Assembly (NCBI RefSeq): GCF_014873145.1
Contig: NZ_JADBEK010000001.1
Location: forward strand, 2,790,001-2,854,000
Reading direction: 5' to 3'
Source of the DNA: Nonomuraea angiospora
GTDB taxonomy: Bacteria; Actinomycetota; Actinomycetes; Streptosporangiales; Streptosporangiaceae
DNA length: 64,000 nt
The notes under the pieces: model-generated
Database searches by the model: none
The model's input: the letters and a program-made list of their open reading frames with translations, nothing else
Told to the model about the DNA's origin: nothing
Shown here: positions 43,322-52,444 of the stretch, piece after piece
How positions within the stretch are numbered: the first letter of the stretch is position 1
Layout: each line of letters opens with the position of its first letter
Made by a program: the position numbers and the translations under genes

Positions 43322-44299
43322 TCACCCGCCGGGCTCAGCGCCGGTCATCTGGGTTTTTCCGTGCCGGGCCAGCAGCGGGAGGGCGGCGAGTTGGACGAGG
43401 GCGGCGGCGCCGAGGAGGCCGGTGGTGACCTCCTCCCGCCAGCCGGGGAGGTGCTCGGAGAAGCCTGACTGCTCGTTGCTGTACATCTGCAGGTTGCCCA
43501 ATGCCACGAGAAGCAGCGTCAACAGGTAGACGACCGTGAACACTCCGACGATCAGCAGGGAGCGCGGACGAAGGCCGTGCCTACGCAGGAGGATCCCGTG
43601 CAGGGCCAGACCGGCGGCCGGCACGACGGCGAAGGCGCACACCTGCAACATGATGTCCAGCGCGAAGTCGGCCTCCCAGAAGGACCCGGGAGGGGCTGTG
43701 GCGCGGGCGATCCGGTCGGACACGAGGTTGGCCGCGGCGAAGGCCAGGAGGAACGCCAACGGGAGCAGGAGGAGCCACGTGCTCCAGGGGGAAGGCGGAA
43801 GGACCGCGTCCCGGCGCACGATGCCGCGCACTGCGAGGAGTTGGGCGATCGCGGCGGCGGCGAGGATCAAGCCGAGCAGCGGCAGGTACCACGGCGGCGA
43901 CAGCGCGCCCATGTCGAAGGGCATCGTGGCGTATCCGCCCAACGGGCCGGGAAACAGCTCGTCGTAGCCGGTGACCGGGTTCAGGACGTAGACGACCGGC
44001 ATCGCGGCCATGTAGGCGGCGCTCAGGAAGCCCGTCCCGAGCACGAGGCCCGCCGGTCGGCGGCTCAATCCGAACTCGACGAGGCCGAACAGTAGGGCGG
44101 CGGCGATGAAGCAGGCCCCGAGCAGGGCGATGCGCCCCTGGGCGAAGGGGATGAAGGCGGCGATCGCCTGGGGCACCACGTCCTCGTTCACCTTGACGGG
44201 GGCGGCGGGAAGGCGCCCGTTCACATCGCGGACGGCGAGAAAGTTGACGACGACCACGACGAGCCCGAACGGCAGTGGAAACCATGTCAGCTTGCCCAT
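43322..44299 (-). CDS. polytopic membrane protein of unknown function
   Basis: Protein of 325 residues with about eight membrane spans (WFPLPFGLVVVVVNFLAV at the start; IALLGACFIAAALLFGLVEF; YLPLLGLILAAAAIAQLLAV; WSTWLLLLPLAFLLAFAAAN; LLIVGVFTVVYLLTLLLVAL; TTGLLGAAALVQLAALPLLA). A Pro/Asp/Glu-rich extracellular loop (NPVTGYDELFPGPLGGYATM) follows the fourth span. No family was recognised. Stands alone between a kinase stub and an IS30 remnant; its first membrane segment acts as signal anchor. Confidence 0.72.
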   Translation of the reverse strand: MGKLTWFPLPFGLVVVVVNFLAVRDVNGRLPAAPVKVNEDVVPQAIAAFIPFAQGRIALLGACFIAAALLFGLVEFGLSRRPAGLVLGTGFLSAAYMAAMPVVYVLNPVTGYDELFPGPLGGYATMPFDMGALSPPWYLPLLGLILAAAAIAQLLAVRGIVRRDAVLPPSPWSTWLLLLPLAFLLAFAAANLVSDRIARATAPPGSFWEADFALDIMLQVCAFAVVPAAGLALHGILLRRHGLRPRSLLIVGVFTVVYLLTLLLVALGNLQMYSNEQSGFSEHLPGWREEVTTGLLGAAALVQLAALPLLARHGKTQMTGAEPGG

Positions 44300-44449
44300 A
44301 ACTGTTCGATGATCGCATGTGTTGATCGGTGCAAGTCGAACCCGGCGCTCCGCGCACTGGGCGAGTGTACGCCCGGGCGGAACCGCTCGTGGCCGACCGT
44401 GTCCATCCGGGCTTTAGCAGCCTCCACACGTTGGTTCCGAGACTCTCGG

Positions 44450-45686
44450 TCAAGCGCGGACTGCCAGAAGCTCTGCGAGGCGTTCAGCCGGGGTGTCCCA
44501 GCCGAGCGTCTTTCGTGGCCTAGCGTTCAACTCGGCGGCGACGGCGTCGAGGTGCTCGCGGGTGTGGACCGACAGGTCGCTGCCCTTGGGGAAGTACTGG
44601 CGCAGCAGGCCGTTGATGCTCAATAGGTGTTCTCATTGGAGCCGCGCTGCCAGGGGCTGGCCGGGTCGCAGAAGTAGACGGGCATGTCGGTGGCGATGGA
44701 GACCTCGTGGTGGCGGCCCATCTCGCTGCCCTGGTCCCAGGTCAGGGAGCGCTTGAGATGGGCGGGCAGCGTGGCCATGGTCTCCACCAGGGCGTCGCGC
44801 ATGCGCTCGGCGCTGCGGTCGATGGGGAGGTGGACGAGCATCACGTAGCGCGTCGTGCGCTCGACGAGGGTGCCGATGGCTGAGGTGTGGTTCTTGCCGA
44901 TAATGCAATCACCTTCCCAGTGGCCGGGAACGGCCCGGTCGTCAGCCTCAGCGGGCCGCTCGCTGATCATCACCATGGGCGCGCGGTAGCGGGGCTGGCG
45001 CTTGTGGGCCAGGCGGCGCGGCTTGCGCATGGCGCGATCGGTGCGCAATGCCTTGGTCAGCTCGCGGTGCAGCTCCCCGCGACCCTGAACGTAGAGCGCC
45101 TGGTAGATGGTCTCGTGGCACACATGCATCGCCGGCCGGTCAGGGAAGCTCCTGCGCAGGCTCTGGGAGATCTGCTCGGGACTCCAGCGCTTGGTCAGGT
45201 GGTCCTGGATGAAGGCCCGTAACTCCGGGTTCTGCCCGACCTTGCTGGGTTTAGGGCGGGGCCGGCGCGCGTCGGCGCGGGCCTGGGCCGCGTGCGGCCG
45301 GTACTGACCGCCTGTGGGGTGCCGGTTGCGGCGGATCTCCCGGCTGATGGTCGAGGGTGCACGACCCAGCTCGCGCGCGATCTCCCGGATCGACACCTTC
45401 TCCCGCACCCTGTCGGCGATGTAGATCCGCTCGTCCTCCCGCAGGTTTCGGGACGCGTCCGAAGGGGGCACCGTCGGTCGTCTGGCCGGCGGTGCCCCCT
45501 TCTCTTTTGCCTTGTTCGGTGCCGAGCCGTTCCGCCACCGCTTTCCGGTTCTGATGTTGATCCGACGATCCGGCACGCTTCGCGGCTGCTGAATCCTTGA
45601 TCCATAAGCCGGAAGTATGCCTCCCGCTCACGGGTCAGCTTCTTCGGGCCTTGCCGCTCTCGGCTTGCCCTGATCTCGAAGTCCAT
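44450..45686 (-). mobile_element. IS30-family transposase, disrupted
   Basis: Minus strand from ATG 45686: MDFEIRASRERQGPKKLTRE and MDQGFSSREACRIVG. One base out of frame near 45555 leads into INIRTGKRWRNG and the main frame: VSIREIARELGRAPSTISRE (HTH), WSPEQISQSLRRSFPD, GHWEGDCIIGKNHTSAIGTL with the first Asp, and LTWDQGSEMGRHHE. At NENT an 11-base insertion (TATTGAGCATC, about 44614-44624) causes a stop; the rest ([38 protein letters not shown]) continues in frame beyond it to 44450. Otherwise near complete, so inactivation looks recent. Terminal repeats were not resolved. Confidence 0.82.
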
Positions 45687-45781
45687 CGCACTCCCCAAGC
45701 AGGGGTGTTGCGACGACCGCTAGAACGGAAGTGTCGTGCGGTGAATCATCTGGGCCTCACGGGATCAGATCCGCTGCAAGG

Positions 45782-46708
45782 ATGACGGCCGTGCGCCGCT
45801 ACGAGACGAGTATGTACGACAGCAACCGCTGGGACGGCTTCGAGCTCCGCCCCGGCGACATCATCATCAGCACCCCGCCAAAGTGCGGGACGACGTGGAC
45901 GCAGATGATCTGCGCCCTGCTCATACTGCAGGAACCGGAGCTCCCGTTCCCGTTGGACACGCTCTCGCCGTGGATCGACATGGTGACTCGCGCCCGCACA
46001 GACGTGTTCGCGGACCTGGAAGCCCAGACGCACCGCCGGTTCATCAAGACCCACACGCCGCTCGACGGGATACCCAACGATCCGACGGTCACGTACATCT
46101 GCGTCGGGCGGGACCCGCGCGACGTGGGGCTGTCGATCGACCGCCATATCGACAACACCGACATCGGCGCGTTCCTCAGCCAACGCAAACGGGCGGCCGC
46201 GATCGACGGTATCGAGCTCGGACCATTGCGGCCACCGCGGCCGCGCCCCGACGGCGAGCGGGACCGCTTCTGGCAGTGGGTCGACGACGAGACGCCATCG
46301 ACGCAGGTCGGGTCGTCGCTGCGGCGCACTGTAGAGCACCTGCAGACGTTCCGGGACGCCGCCGACGATCTCGACGTCGTGTACTTGCACTACGACGACC
46401 TAAAGGCCGACCTGGAGGGGCAGATGCGGCAGATGGCCGCGCGCCTCGGCATCGACGTCGACGAGCACCGATGGCCCCGCCTGGTCCAGGCGGCGACGTT
46501 CGAGTCGATGCGCAGCAAGTCCGACACGACCGTCCCCGCCGGCGGTCCGGAGCACTGGATCGATCCCGCCGCGTTCTTCAGCCGCGGTACGAGCGGCCAG
46601 TGGCGCGACCTCCTCGACGACGCCGACCTCGCCCGGTACGCCGCGCGCGTGCGGGCGCTCGCGTCCGACGATCTCGTCGAGTGGATACATCGCGAGCCGA
46701 TCGACTGA
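45782..46708 (+). CDS. sulfotransferase (PAPS-dependent)
   Basis: Soluble sulfotransferase of 308 residues transferring sulfate from PAPS. The 5'-phosphosulfate loop is PPKCGTTW (32-39), the catalytic His lies in FIKTHTPLD (His91), the 3'-phosphate motif is GRDPRDVGLS (109-118), and the C-terminal GTSGQWRDLL corresponds to the GxxGxWK motif. ATG 45782 is used; no strong ribosome site. Flanked by a broken IS30 upstream and an IS5 remnant downstream whose terminal repeat overlaps the stop codon, so it may have arrived or been rearranged with them, and its last residues may be IS-derived. Acceptor unknown. Confidence 0.85.
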   Translation: MTAVRRYETSMYDSNRWDGFELRPGDIIISTPPKCGTTWTQMICALLILQEPELPFPLDTLSPWIDMVTRARTDVFADLEAQTHRRFIKTHTPLDGIPNDPTVTYICVGRDPRDVGLSIDRHIDNTDIGAFLSQRKRAAAIDGIELGPLRPPRPRPDGERDRFWQWVDDETPSTQVGSSLRRTVEHLQTFRDAADDLDVVYLHYDDLKADLEGQMRQMAARLGIDVDEHRWPRLVQAATFESMRSKSDTTVPAGGPEHWIDPAAFFSRGTSGQWRDLLDDADLARYAARVRALASDDLVEWIHREPID

Positions 46709-47629
46709 GTGCGTGTTTGAGAAGATCGTTCATGTTCGGCGTGGCAGTGTGACGACGAGCGCTGGTGTCGTCAGGGTGGCCGGATGCCCCCTGATCGCTA
46801 CCCTTCAGATCTGACCGACGCGCAGTGGGAGCTGATCGAGCCCTTACTGCCCGAGCCGGACACCGGCGGACGTCCCGAGAAGCATCCGCGCAGGGAGATC
46901 GTCAATGCCATCCTGTACGTGGTCCGCTCGGGCTGCCCTTGGCGGTACCTACCCACCGACCTACCGCCCTGGCAGACCGTGTACTGGTACTTCCAGCAGT
47001 GGGAACAGGCCGGCGTCACCGAAGCGCTGCTGACCGAGTTGCGCATCAAAGCCCGCCGCCAGGCCGACCGCGCCGACGAGCCGTCGGCGGGCATCATCGA
47101 CTCCCAAAGCGTCAAGGGCGCCGACACCGTCGGCCGCGACAGCCGCGGCTACGACGCGGGCAAGAAGGTCAACGGCCGCAAGCGGTTCATCATCACCGAC
47201 ACCACCGGTCTGCTCGTCACGGTCGCCGTCATGGCCGCGAGCTGGCAAGACCGCGACGGCGCCAAGACCGCTCTGCTGTCGGCCTACCTGACCACCCCGA
47301 TCCGGCACGTCTTCGGGCTTCGCGGGACGGCTGGTGGACTGGGCCCGCGACACTCTGCACACCACTCTGGAGATCGTGCCCAAGCCTGCTGACCAGCGCG
47401 GCTTCAGCGTCATCTCCCGCCGTTGGGTGGTGGAGAGGACGCTGGCCTGGCTGACCGCCTGCCGACGATTGGCTCGTGACTATGAACGCGACCCTGCCGT
47501 CTCCGAGGCGATCATCCGCTGGGCTGCCATCGCTGGCATGACCCGCCGCATCGCCCGAGGGGGACCCGCTCGACGTCAGCCCCGCTACGTCTGCGACTGA
47601 GGCTGCTCGTCCATCTCAAGCACGCACTC
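46707..47629 (+). mobile_element. IS5-family element with terminal repeats
   Basis: About 923 bases bounded by inverted repeats GAGTGCGTGTTTGAGA (46707-46722) and its near-complement TCTCAAGCACGCACTC (47614-47629), one mismatch; two further bases (CT/AG) also match outside. It carries one transposase gene that is frameshifted. The left repeat overlaps the sulfotransferase stop. Confidence 0.8.
46784..47600 (+). pseudogene. IS5-family transposase, frameshifted
   Basis: ATG 46784 opens MPPDRYPSDLTDAQWELIEP, the usual N-terminus, with RSGCPWRYLPTDLPPWQTVY, SAGIIDSQSVKGADTVGRDS (first Asp) and DAGKKVNGRKRFIITDTTGL. At about 47312 an apparent 8-base loss removes the A-D-A of the HVFADAGFAG block and shifts frame; VDWARDTLHTTLEIV, RRWVVERTLAWLTACRRLAR and YERDPAVSEAIIRWA follow in another frame to 47600. 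Lacks the second catalytic Asp, so cannot transpose by itself. Confidence 0.82.
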
Positions 47630-47671
47630 AGAAATGGCTCTTCCCAGGAAGTAGGCGTCAGTGATGGGTGC

Positions 47672-48844
47672 TCAGGCGAGACTCCACACCCGGATCGTGG
47701 TGTCGAGGCTGCCGGAGACGACGACGGGGGTGCCGTCCTCGCGTGTGCCCACAGCCAGAGCGCTGATGTCGTCGGTGTGGCCGGTGAAGGGGCCGCCAAG
47801 GGGTCGGCCGGTATCGAGGTTGCGCACCACCACGTTGCGGTCGTTGCCACCTGAGACGATGACCGGGGTGCCGTCACCGTCTTTGGTTGTCACGACGAAG
47901 GGGTGGTGGGCGTTTCCTTCATGCGTCAGGGGCTCCCCGAGGGGCCGGCCCGACTCCAGGCTCCAGATGCGCAGCGTCGCTGGTGGGCTTCCCTCGTCCA
48001 GAGGGAAGTTCGGGACTTCTGCCGAGATCATGACGCGCTGTCCATCGCTGCGCTCCGCGATCGCCATCCCGTACACCATGCAGGTGAAGCAGGTGTTGAG
48101 AGGCTTGCCGATGGGTTTACGCGTGTCAAGGTTCCAGATCCGTATCCTTGAGTCGGTGCTGCCGGTCACAAAGACGGGCTTCCCATCGGCGCGCTTGGTG
48201 ACCTCAATGTCCATGACGCCGGAATAGTGACCCCACCACGGCTTGCCGATGAGCTTGCCGGTGTTCAGGTTCCACATGTGGAGCGCCACCGTTTTGCGGC
48301 CCTCGCCGCTGGAGATGATGACCGGCGTCCCGTCACTTCGCTTCCCGACGGCGACCGCGTGGACGAGCGCGTGCCCGGTTCTGAGCGGTTTGCCCAAGGG
48401 TTTGCCGGTGTCGAGGTTCCACATCCGTACGGTGCCGTCCTCACCGCCGGATACGATGACAGGGGTGCCGTCGCTGCGCTTACCGATCGCTACGTCGTAC
48501 GCAGGCCGGTGATGGCCGGTGATGGGCCTGCCGAGCGGCTTGCCCGTGTCGAGGTTCCACACCCGCAGCGTCTTGTCGAAGCTGGCAGAGACGATGACTC
48601 GGGTGCCGTCGCTGCGCTCGCCGATCGCGAGCGCGCTGATGCCGCGTGTGTGGCCCTTCAACGGTCCGCGCAGCTCACTTCCGAAGGGCGGAGCCTCTGC
48701 AGGGAGTGCAGGCCTGGCAGGATGGCCAGCGAGGGCGACCGGCGTCGCCATCACCACGGGCGTGTGCCAGCACGTGCCTGCTACCAGGAGACCCAGCGCG
48801 ACCGCCAGCGTTCCGGCACCCGTCCTTACTGCACGTCGCGCCAT
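47672..48844 (-). CDS. exported seven-bladed WD40 beta-propeller protein
   Basis: Protein of 390 residues. Start ATG 48844 gives a Sec signal (MARRAVRTGAGTLAVALGLL...VVMA); an upstream ATG at 48874 is less likely. Seven WD40 repeats follow, each with a GH...ISALAIG..SDGT..IVS strand set and VWNLDTGKPLG-type end (LRVWNLDTGKPLGRP, VRMWNLDTGKPLGKP, LHMWNLNTGKLIGKP, IRIWNLDTRKPIGKP, LRIWSLESGRPLGEP, VVRNLDTGRPLGGP, IRVWSLA). Strong DNA similarity between blades suggests recent internal duplication or gene conversion. Probably a cell-surface or periplasmic interaction scaffold; partner unknown. Confidence 0.85.
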   Translation of the reverse strand: MARRAVRTGAGTLAVALGLLVAGTCWHTPVVMATPVALAGHPARPALPAEAPPFGSELRGPLKGHTRGISALAIGERSDGTRVIVSASFDKTLRVWNLDTGKPLGRPITGHHRPAYDVAIGKRSDGTPVIVSGGEDGTVRMWNLDTGKPLGKPLRTGHALVHAVAVGKRSDGTPVIISSGEGRKTVALHMWNLNTGKLIGKPWWGHYSGVMDIEVTKRADGKPVFVTGSTDSRIRIWNLDTRKPIGKPLNTCFTCMVYGMAIAERSDGQRVMISAEVPNFPLDEGSPPATLRIWSLESGRPLGEPLTHEGNAHHPFVVTTKDGDGTPVIVSGGNDRNVVVRNLDTGRPLGGPFTGHTDDISALAVGTREDGTPVVVSGSLDTTIRVWSLA

Positions 48845-49586
48845 CTCCTCGTCCTTCCAGGCGTTCTGTCCCATGATCGTGATCACGGGCAGGCGTCACT
48901 GTAGCGGCCGGGATCCTTGTTCCGGAAGAGCTACGGATGCAACCTCCTGCTCAACGCACCAACGCCTCTCGTCACGGCGTCACGCCAAACATAAATACTC
49001 TTCTCAAACACTCTCTGAGATCCCCGTCCGGCGGTATACCCGCACTATCCAAAGCTGATCGTCAGCGCCGCCCGCCGCCCATAACTGCCGATCCGCGCTC
49101 GGGACCAACATCAGAGGTCTGCGCCTCAACCGACGCCGGATTCGGCGATCGGGGAAGGGTGGCAGCGCGCCCTCGCCTGGCGCCAAGCTGCTGCGCCAGT
49201 GGCCGGATGAGGCCACGAGGGTGGTGACGATTACGGCAGTCCACTCGGAGGCTGATGGGACGGGAGTGGCAGAGCCGAAGCGATCTGCCCTATGCGACCA
49301 GGCCGAGGCTTGGGTGCTTTCGACCCGGACCTCGCGGTTTGCGCCGAGGAGACGAGTCCGTGCGGGGCGCTGCTGGTCGTGGCTGAGCGGAAGGCCAAGA
49401 CGTAAGGGGCAGCCGCAATTGAAAATGTGAGCCCCACTCTGTTTGTTTCGGTCCAACCTGACAGATCGCGATCATTGCGAGCGCAGTTGCGCTCTCTTAA
49501 CGTCAGCGGCATGGGCCCTCCCGGGCCGGCCAGGAGGCGCAAGACGGTGACGACGTAACTCCCGCGTAGCGAAGGGATGGCATCGC
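48845..49586. other. 742-base gap without a supported gene
   Basis: Open frames on both strands overlap each other, lack ribosome sites and show no family resemblance. The last about 90 bases must hold the promoter of the protease pair. No clear hairpin terminators or repeats seen. Confidence 0.4.
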
Positions 49587-50264
49587 ATGTCACAACCAGA
49601 CGAGAGCGTAATGATCAAGAGTCTCGGCTCCACATACTGGAGCTGGCGTCAATACCAGGAAAAGACATACTGGTGTTGGAACGCGACAACGATCAGCATC
49701 GCGAACTTCTACGCCAACGCGCGAGCATGGACCCAGTGCGGGTTCGCCACCGCGGTCCTCAACAGGAAAGACTCCCGGCTCGCCGCCCAGCAACCGTTCC
49801 AGTGCTGCCCGGACGGCGCGTTACGCGGGGACTGCAACCAGGGCTGGTGGCCGGATGCCGGGCCGCTGCAGCAAGCCGGGGTTTACGTCCCGGCCCCCGA
49901 CGATGCAAGGAATTGCCTCGACTGGGTGGAGGCACCCGGGTGGGTGCAGATCAGAAGGTTCCCGGCGTTGACGAAGAACGAGGTCAAGGCGGAGATAGAC
50001 GCCGGACGCCCGATCATGATGAACATCGGCTGGGGTGGCGGCCTCTCCGGCCACATCGTCAACATCTGGGGGTACAGCTACCGCCCGGAGACCGGTGAAC
50101 TGGTGCACGTCTGGGTGCATGACCCGTGGCAGGGCACGCACGGGACATACGCGGGCCAGGAGAACGATCCCATCATGTGGGTCGCGTGGGAGACGCTCTT
50201 CGGCGGCTATCCGGGCGGCCCGAACGGCACCTGGAACAGGACCTTCAAGACTCGGCGAAACTAG
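49587..50264 (+). CDS. papain-like cysteine protease without signal peptide
   Basis: Protein of 225 residues of the C39-like / AvrRpt2-type papain fold. Catalytic Cys30 lies in YWCWNATTISIANFY, His156 in SGHIVNIWGY, and Asp179 in VWVHDPWQG, the usual triad order. Additional Cys (QCGF, CCPDG, GDC, RNC) could form disulfides. ATG 49587 has a GAAGGGATGG site; no hydrophobic leader, so it is cytosolic or exported by a leaderless route. The next gene starts 16 bases later and is surely co-transcribed. Could be a maturation protease, an effector, or an inactive peptide-binding relative. Confidence 0.78.
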   Translation: MSQPDESVMIKSLGSTYWSWRQYQEKTYWCWNATTISIANFYANARAWTQCGFATAVLNRKDSRLAAQQPFQCCPDGALRGDCNQGWWPDAGPLQQAGVYVPAPDDARNCLDWVEAPGWVQIRRFPALTKNEVKAEIDAGRPIMMNIGWGGGLSGHIVNIWGYSYRPETGELVHVWVHDPWQGTHGTYAGQENDPIMWVAWETLFGGYPGGPNGTWNRTFKTRRN

Positions 50265-50280
50265 CCACAGGGAGCATGCA

Positions 50281-50865
50281 ATGCCGTTGAACATGCCTGA
50301 ACCGCCGGGACGGATTCGGGAGGAAACACGCTCCCATCTCGGCCTGATCGCCAGAGCCAGCGGGGAGGGCCCGAAACTGCTGGGCGAGGTCTCCCCGGAT
50401 GACGTGGAGGTGTCCACCCCCCACCGGGTGTTCGCCCTGCTCGTCAAAGACATCGAGGCCGGCGGCCGCCTGGAGGTGGCGCAGCCGGTGGGCTGGCGAT
50501 TCCTGCTGGAGTCCGGCGGCAAGGTGCTCGCCGGCGCCGAGGTCGCCGAAACGCCGGACCGCACCTTCCCGCCAACGTTCTACAGAAGCTCATCCGTCGG
50601 AGCGACCGCGACCGCGGTTAGAGCCGCACGAGCCCTGCCGCAGCTCGAAATGGCAGGGTTCGATCTCCGGCTCCTGCAAATCCCCGAGCTCTACCAGACC
50701 GCCCTATGGTTGCACTCACCCAATACCGACCTGCTCATACCGCTGGCACCCTCCCCGATCGGGCACGAGGGCCAGGTCACACCACCACCGGTGTTCTTCC
50801 GGGAACTCGCCGTCCGTGCCCAGGAGTACAGAGGCCACCAGCCCCGCGACCGGGAGCCGACCTGA
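50281..50865 (+). CDS. hypothetical partner of the papain-like protease
   Basis: Protein of 194 residues starting at ATG 50281 after GGGAGCATGCA. No membrane segment or signal. A mixed alpha/beta N-terminal part (DVEVSTPHRVFALLVKDIEA, GWRFLLESGGKVLAGAEVAE) is followed by FDLRLLQIPELYQTALWLHS and IPLAPSPIGHEGQ. This reads like a complete globular protein, but I recognise no family. Tight linkage suggests substrate, inhibitor or chaperone of the protease. Confidence 0.7.
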   Translation: MPLNMPEPPGRIREETRSHLGLIARASGEGPKLLGEVSPDDVEVSTPHRVFALLVKDIEAGGRLEVAQPVGWRFLLESGGKVLAGAEVAETPDRTFPPTFYRSSSVGATATAVRAARALPQLEMAGFDLRLLQIPELYQTALWLHSPNTDLLIPLAPSPIGHEGQVTPPPVFFRELAVRAQEYRGHQPRDREPT

Positions 50866-51039
50866 CGCCATCCGCTCGCTCTCTCTGGAGATGATCGCAA
50901 AGAACCGCCGGTCGGCGTGAGCTGCTCGGGAAGCGGAGGCGACTTCATCGCCCCCGCTTCCAAGGCCGTGGTGCCCGCCACCGTCCGGTCGGGGCTCGAC
51001 CCGGCCAGCCGAACCGGGCCTTTGGCTTGAGGATCTTCT

Positions 51040-51274
51040 GCGGCGGTCCTCCTCCGGTTCGGCTGCGACCCCGGAACCCTGGCGAGTCTCGTTCAGCGCC
51101 TCGATGACCGCGCGCACCCGGTATAGGGTGCGGCTACGCCTCTGTTCGCGGTCCTGCACGCGGGCCTCGATCGCATCCCGGTACTGGCTGATCGTCTTAC
51201 CGTCCACACCCAGCAGTCGCGCGGGCGGCCGCGCTCAAGCTCGTCGCCACGGCGTTGTAGATGTCGGCGGGCAT
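51040..51274 (-). pseudogene. unknown mobile-element protein fragment
   Basis: MPADIYNAVATSLSAAAR (ATG 51274) and, after a shift near 51215, GVDGKTISQYRDAIEARVQD, RRSRTLYRVRAVIEALNE read as one short HTH-like protein (AARLLGVDGKTISQYRDA in the repaired frame). Family not recognised. Overlaps nothing else convincing. Confidence 0.3.
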
Positions 51275-51362
51275 ACGGCCCTGGCCGAGCCCTGATACGT
51301 CCACCACCTGAATTAGTGCCGCATCAGGCAATGTTTTGCCCCGTTTCGGTCATACTGCTCGT

Positions 51363-51686
51363 GTGATCGTCAGAATCGCGGCGGAGCAAGACTTTCCCGG
51401 CTTTCTTGGCCTGGCAGCCCAGGTGGAGCACTGGTTTGGTCCGATGGTTGAGGATCCGGGCTTCCACCACCACCTGCACAACAACATTCGCCGTTCGACG
51501 GCGCTCGTCGCGGTTTCCTCGGATCCCGGTCTGCTCGGCGGGCTGTTCTTCGGGGCCGACCACCCGGGTGCCGTTGCCAGCGGTGCGCGCGCCTTCTACG
51601 AGCGTCTCGGTTTCACCCCGGCCGAGGCCGCCGATCCGGGTCCGGAAGGCGGTTCCCGGCAGGTCTATCGTCTAGCCGTCATCTGA
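51363..51686 (+). pseudogene. GNAT acetyltransferase with internal deletion
   Basis: GTG 51363 encodes VIVRIAAEQDFPGFLGLAAQ, EHWFGPMVEDPGFHHHLHNN and VAVSSDPGLLGGLFFG, then jumps to ADHPGAVASGARAFYERLGF and TPAEAADPGPEGGSRQVYRL. The motif A / acetyl-CoA loop (Q/R-x-x-G-x-G/A), which should lie between them, is missing, about 40 residues. The frame is kept, so a shortened 107-residue protein may be made but cannot bind acetyl-CoA normally. Confidence 0.7.
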
Positions 51687-51690
51687 TGAT

Positions 51691-52003
51691 TCAGGCGACG
51701 TTGGCCCTGGCGACAACCTTGCGCAGGCGTTCATCGGCGGTGTGCTTGTTCCGCCAGATGATGTAGCGGCGGATCATGCTGCCCTGTTCCTTGTGACTGG
51801 CATGGTCGGTGCCGTCGAGAGTGAAGTAGCGCAGGGCGGTGAACTGGGCCTCGATGCGATTCAGTCAGGAGGAGTTGGTCGGGGTGTAGGCGATCTCGAC
51901 GTTGTTGGATTGGGCCACGGTGTACAGGCGGTCGGGCTCAAGCTGGACGGGTGCGCGGCCCTGATGGGTGGCGACGAACGCAGCCTGCTTTATCTGGGGT
52001 CGT
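51691..52003 (-). pseudogene. IS630-family transposase C-terminal fragment
   Basis: Minus strand: AAFVATHQGRAPVQLEPDRL, YTVAQSNNVEIAYTPTNSS, stop, LNRIEAQFTALRYFTLDGTD, GSMIRRYIIWRNKHTADERL. The family's YTPTNSSWLNRIE block has TGA in place of the Trp codon, so a point nonsense mutation lies beside the last catalytic residue. The N-terminal two thirds are gone. Confidence 0.7.
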
Positions 52004-52146
52004 CAAGCTAAGTAGCTGGTCAGCCGCATGAGGGCCAGTAAAGGCATGTCAGGCAAAGTGAATTGGCCCGCCCTGCCGCACCGAGGTGTGAGTTGGCCGG
52101 CAGGTCCACCGCTGCCCTTTGTCGAGCAGAGCCCTCACCAGCACAT

Positions 52147-52167
52147 TTGACCTCAACTTAGGTTGAG
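52147..52167 (+). promoter_or_regulatory. MerR-type operator/promoter
   Basis: TTGACC (52147-52152) is followed by CTCAAC-TTAG-GTTGAG (52152-52167), a perfect palindrome like the SoxR/MerR sites that sit between unusually spaced -35 and -10 boxes. A convincing -10 is not seen. It precedes an MFS transporter fragment. Confidence 0.5.
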
Positions 52168-52168
52168 C

Positions 52169-52375
52169 TGATGGGCTGTCCGCGTCTGCCTCCGGGTCAG
52201 CGTCGTGCTGGTGGCGATGTCCATCTCGGGAACCGCGGTGGCGCTGCCGAGCATCGGCCGGGACCTCGACGCGTCCGGGTCCCTGCTGCACCGGGTCGTC
52301 GCCGGATACAACCTGGCCTTCGCGGCCATGACGCTCGTCGCGGGCCCGCATCCCCGTCGCGATCGAGTCACATAG
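52169..52375 (+). pseudogene. MFS transporter N-terminal fragment
   Basis: VVLVAMSISGTAVALPSIGR, DLDASGSLLHRVVAGYNLAF, AAMTLVAG is the first helix pair of a DHA2-type multidrug MFS carrier. It runs out of homology right after and ends with TAG at 52373. The rest may have been displaced by the neighbouring insertion element at about 52376. Confidence 0.6.
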
Positions 52376-52444
52376 CGTTACTGACGCTTCGAAGTCGTCA
52401 AGAAATAAAGCGTCGCTTTCCGATCATGGACTCGTTGAAGTGGT

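Noticed and set aside
51742..52011. 89-residue plus-strand ORF
   Set aside because: Antisense to the IS630 transposase fragment, which matches its family on the minus strand.
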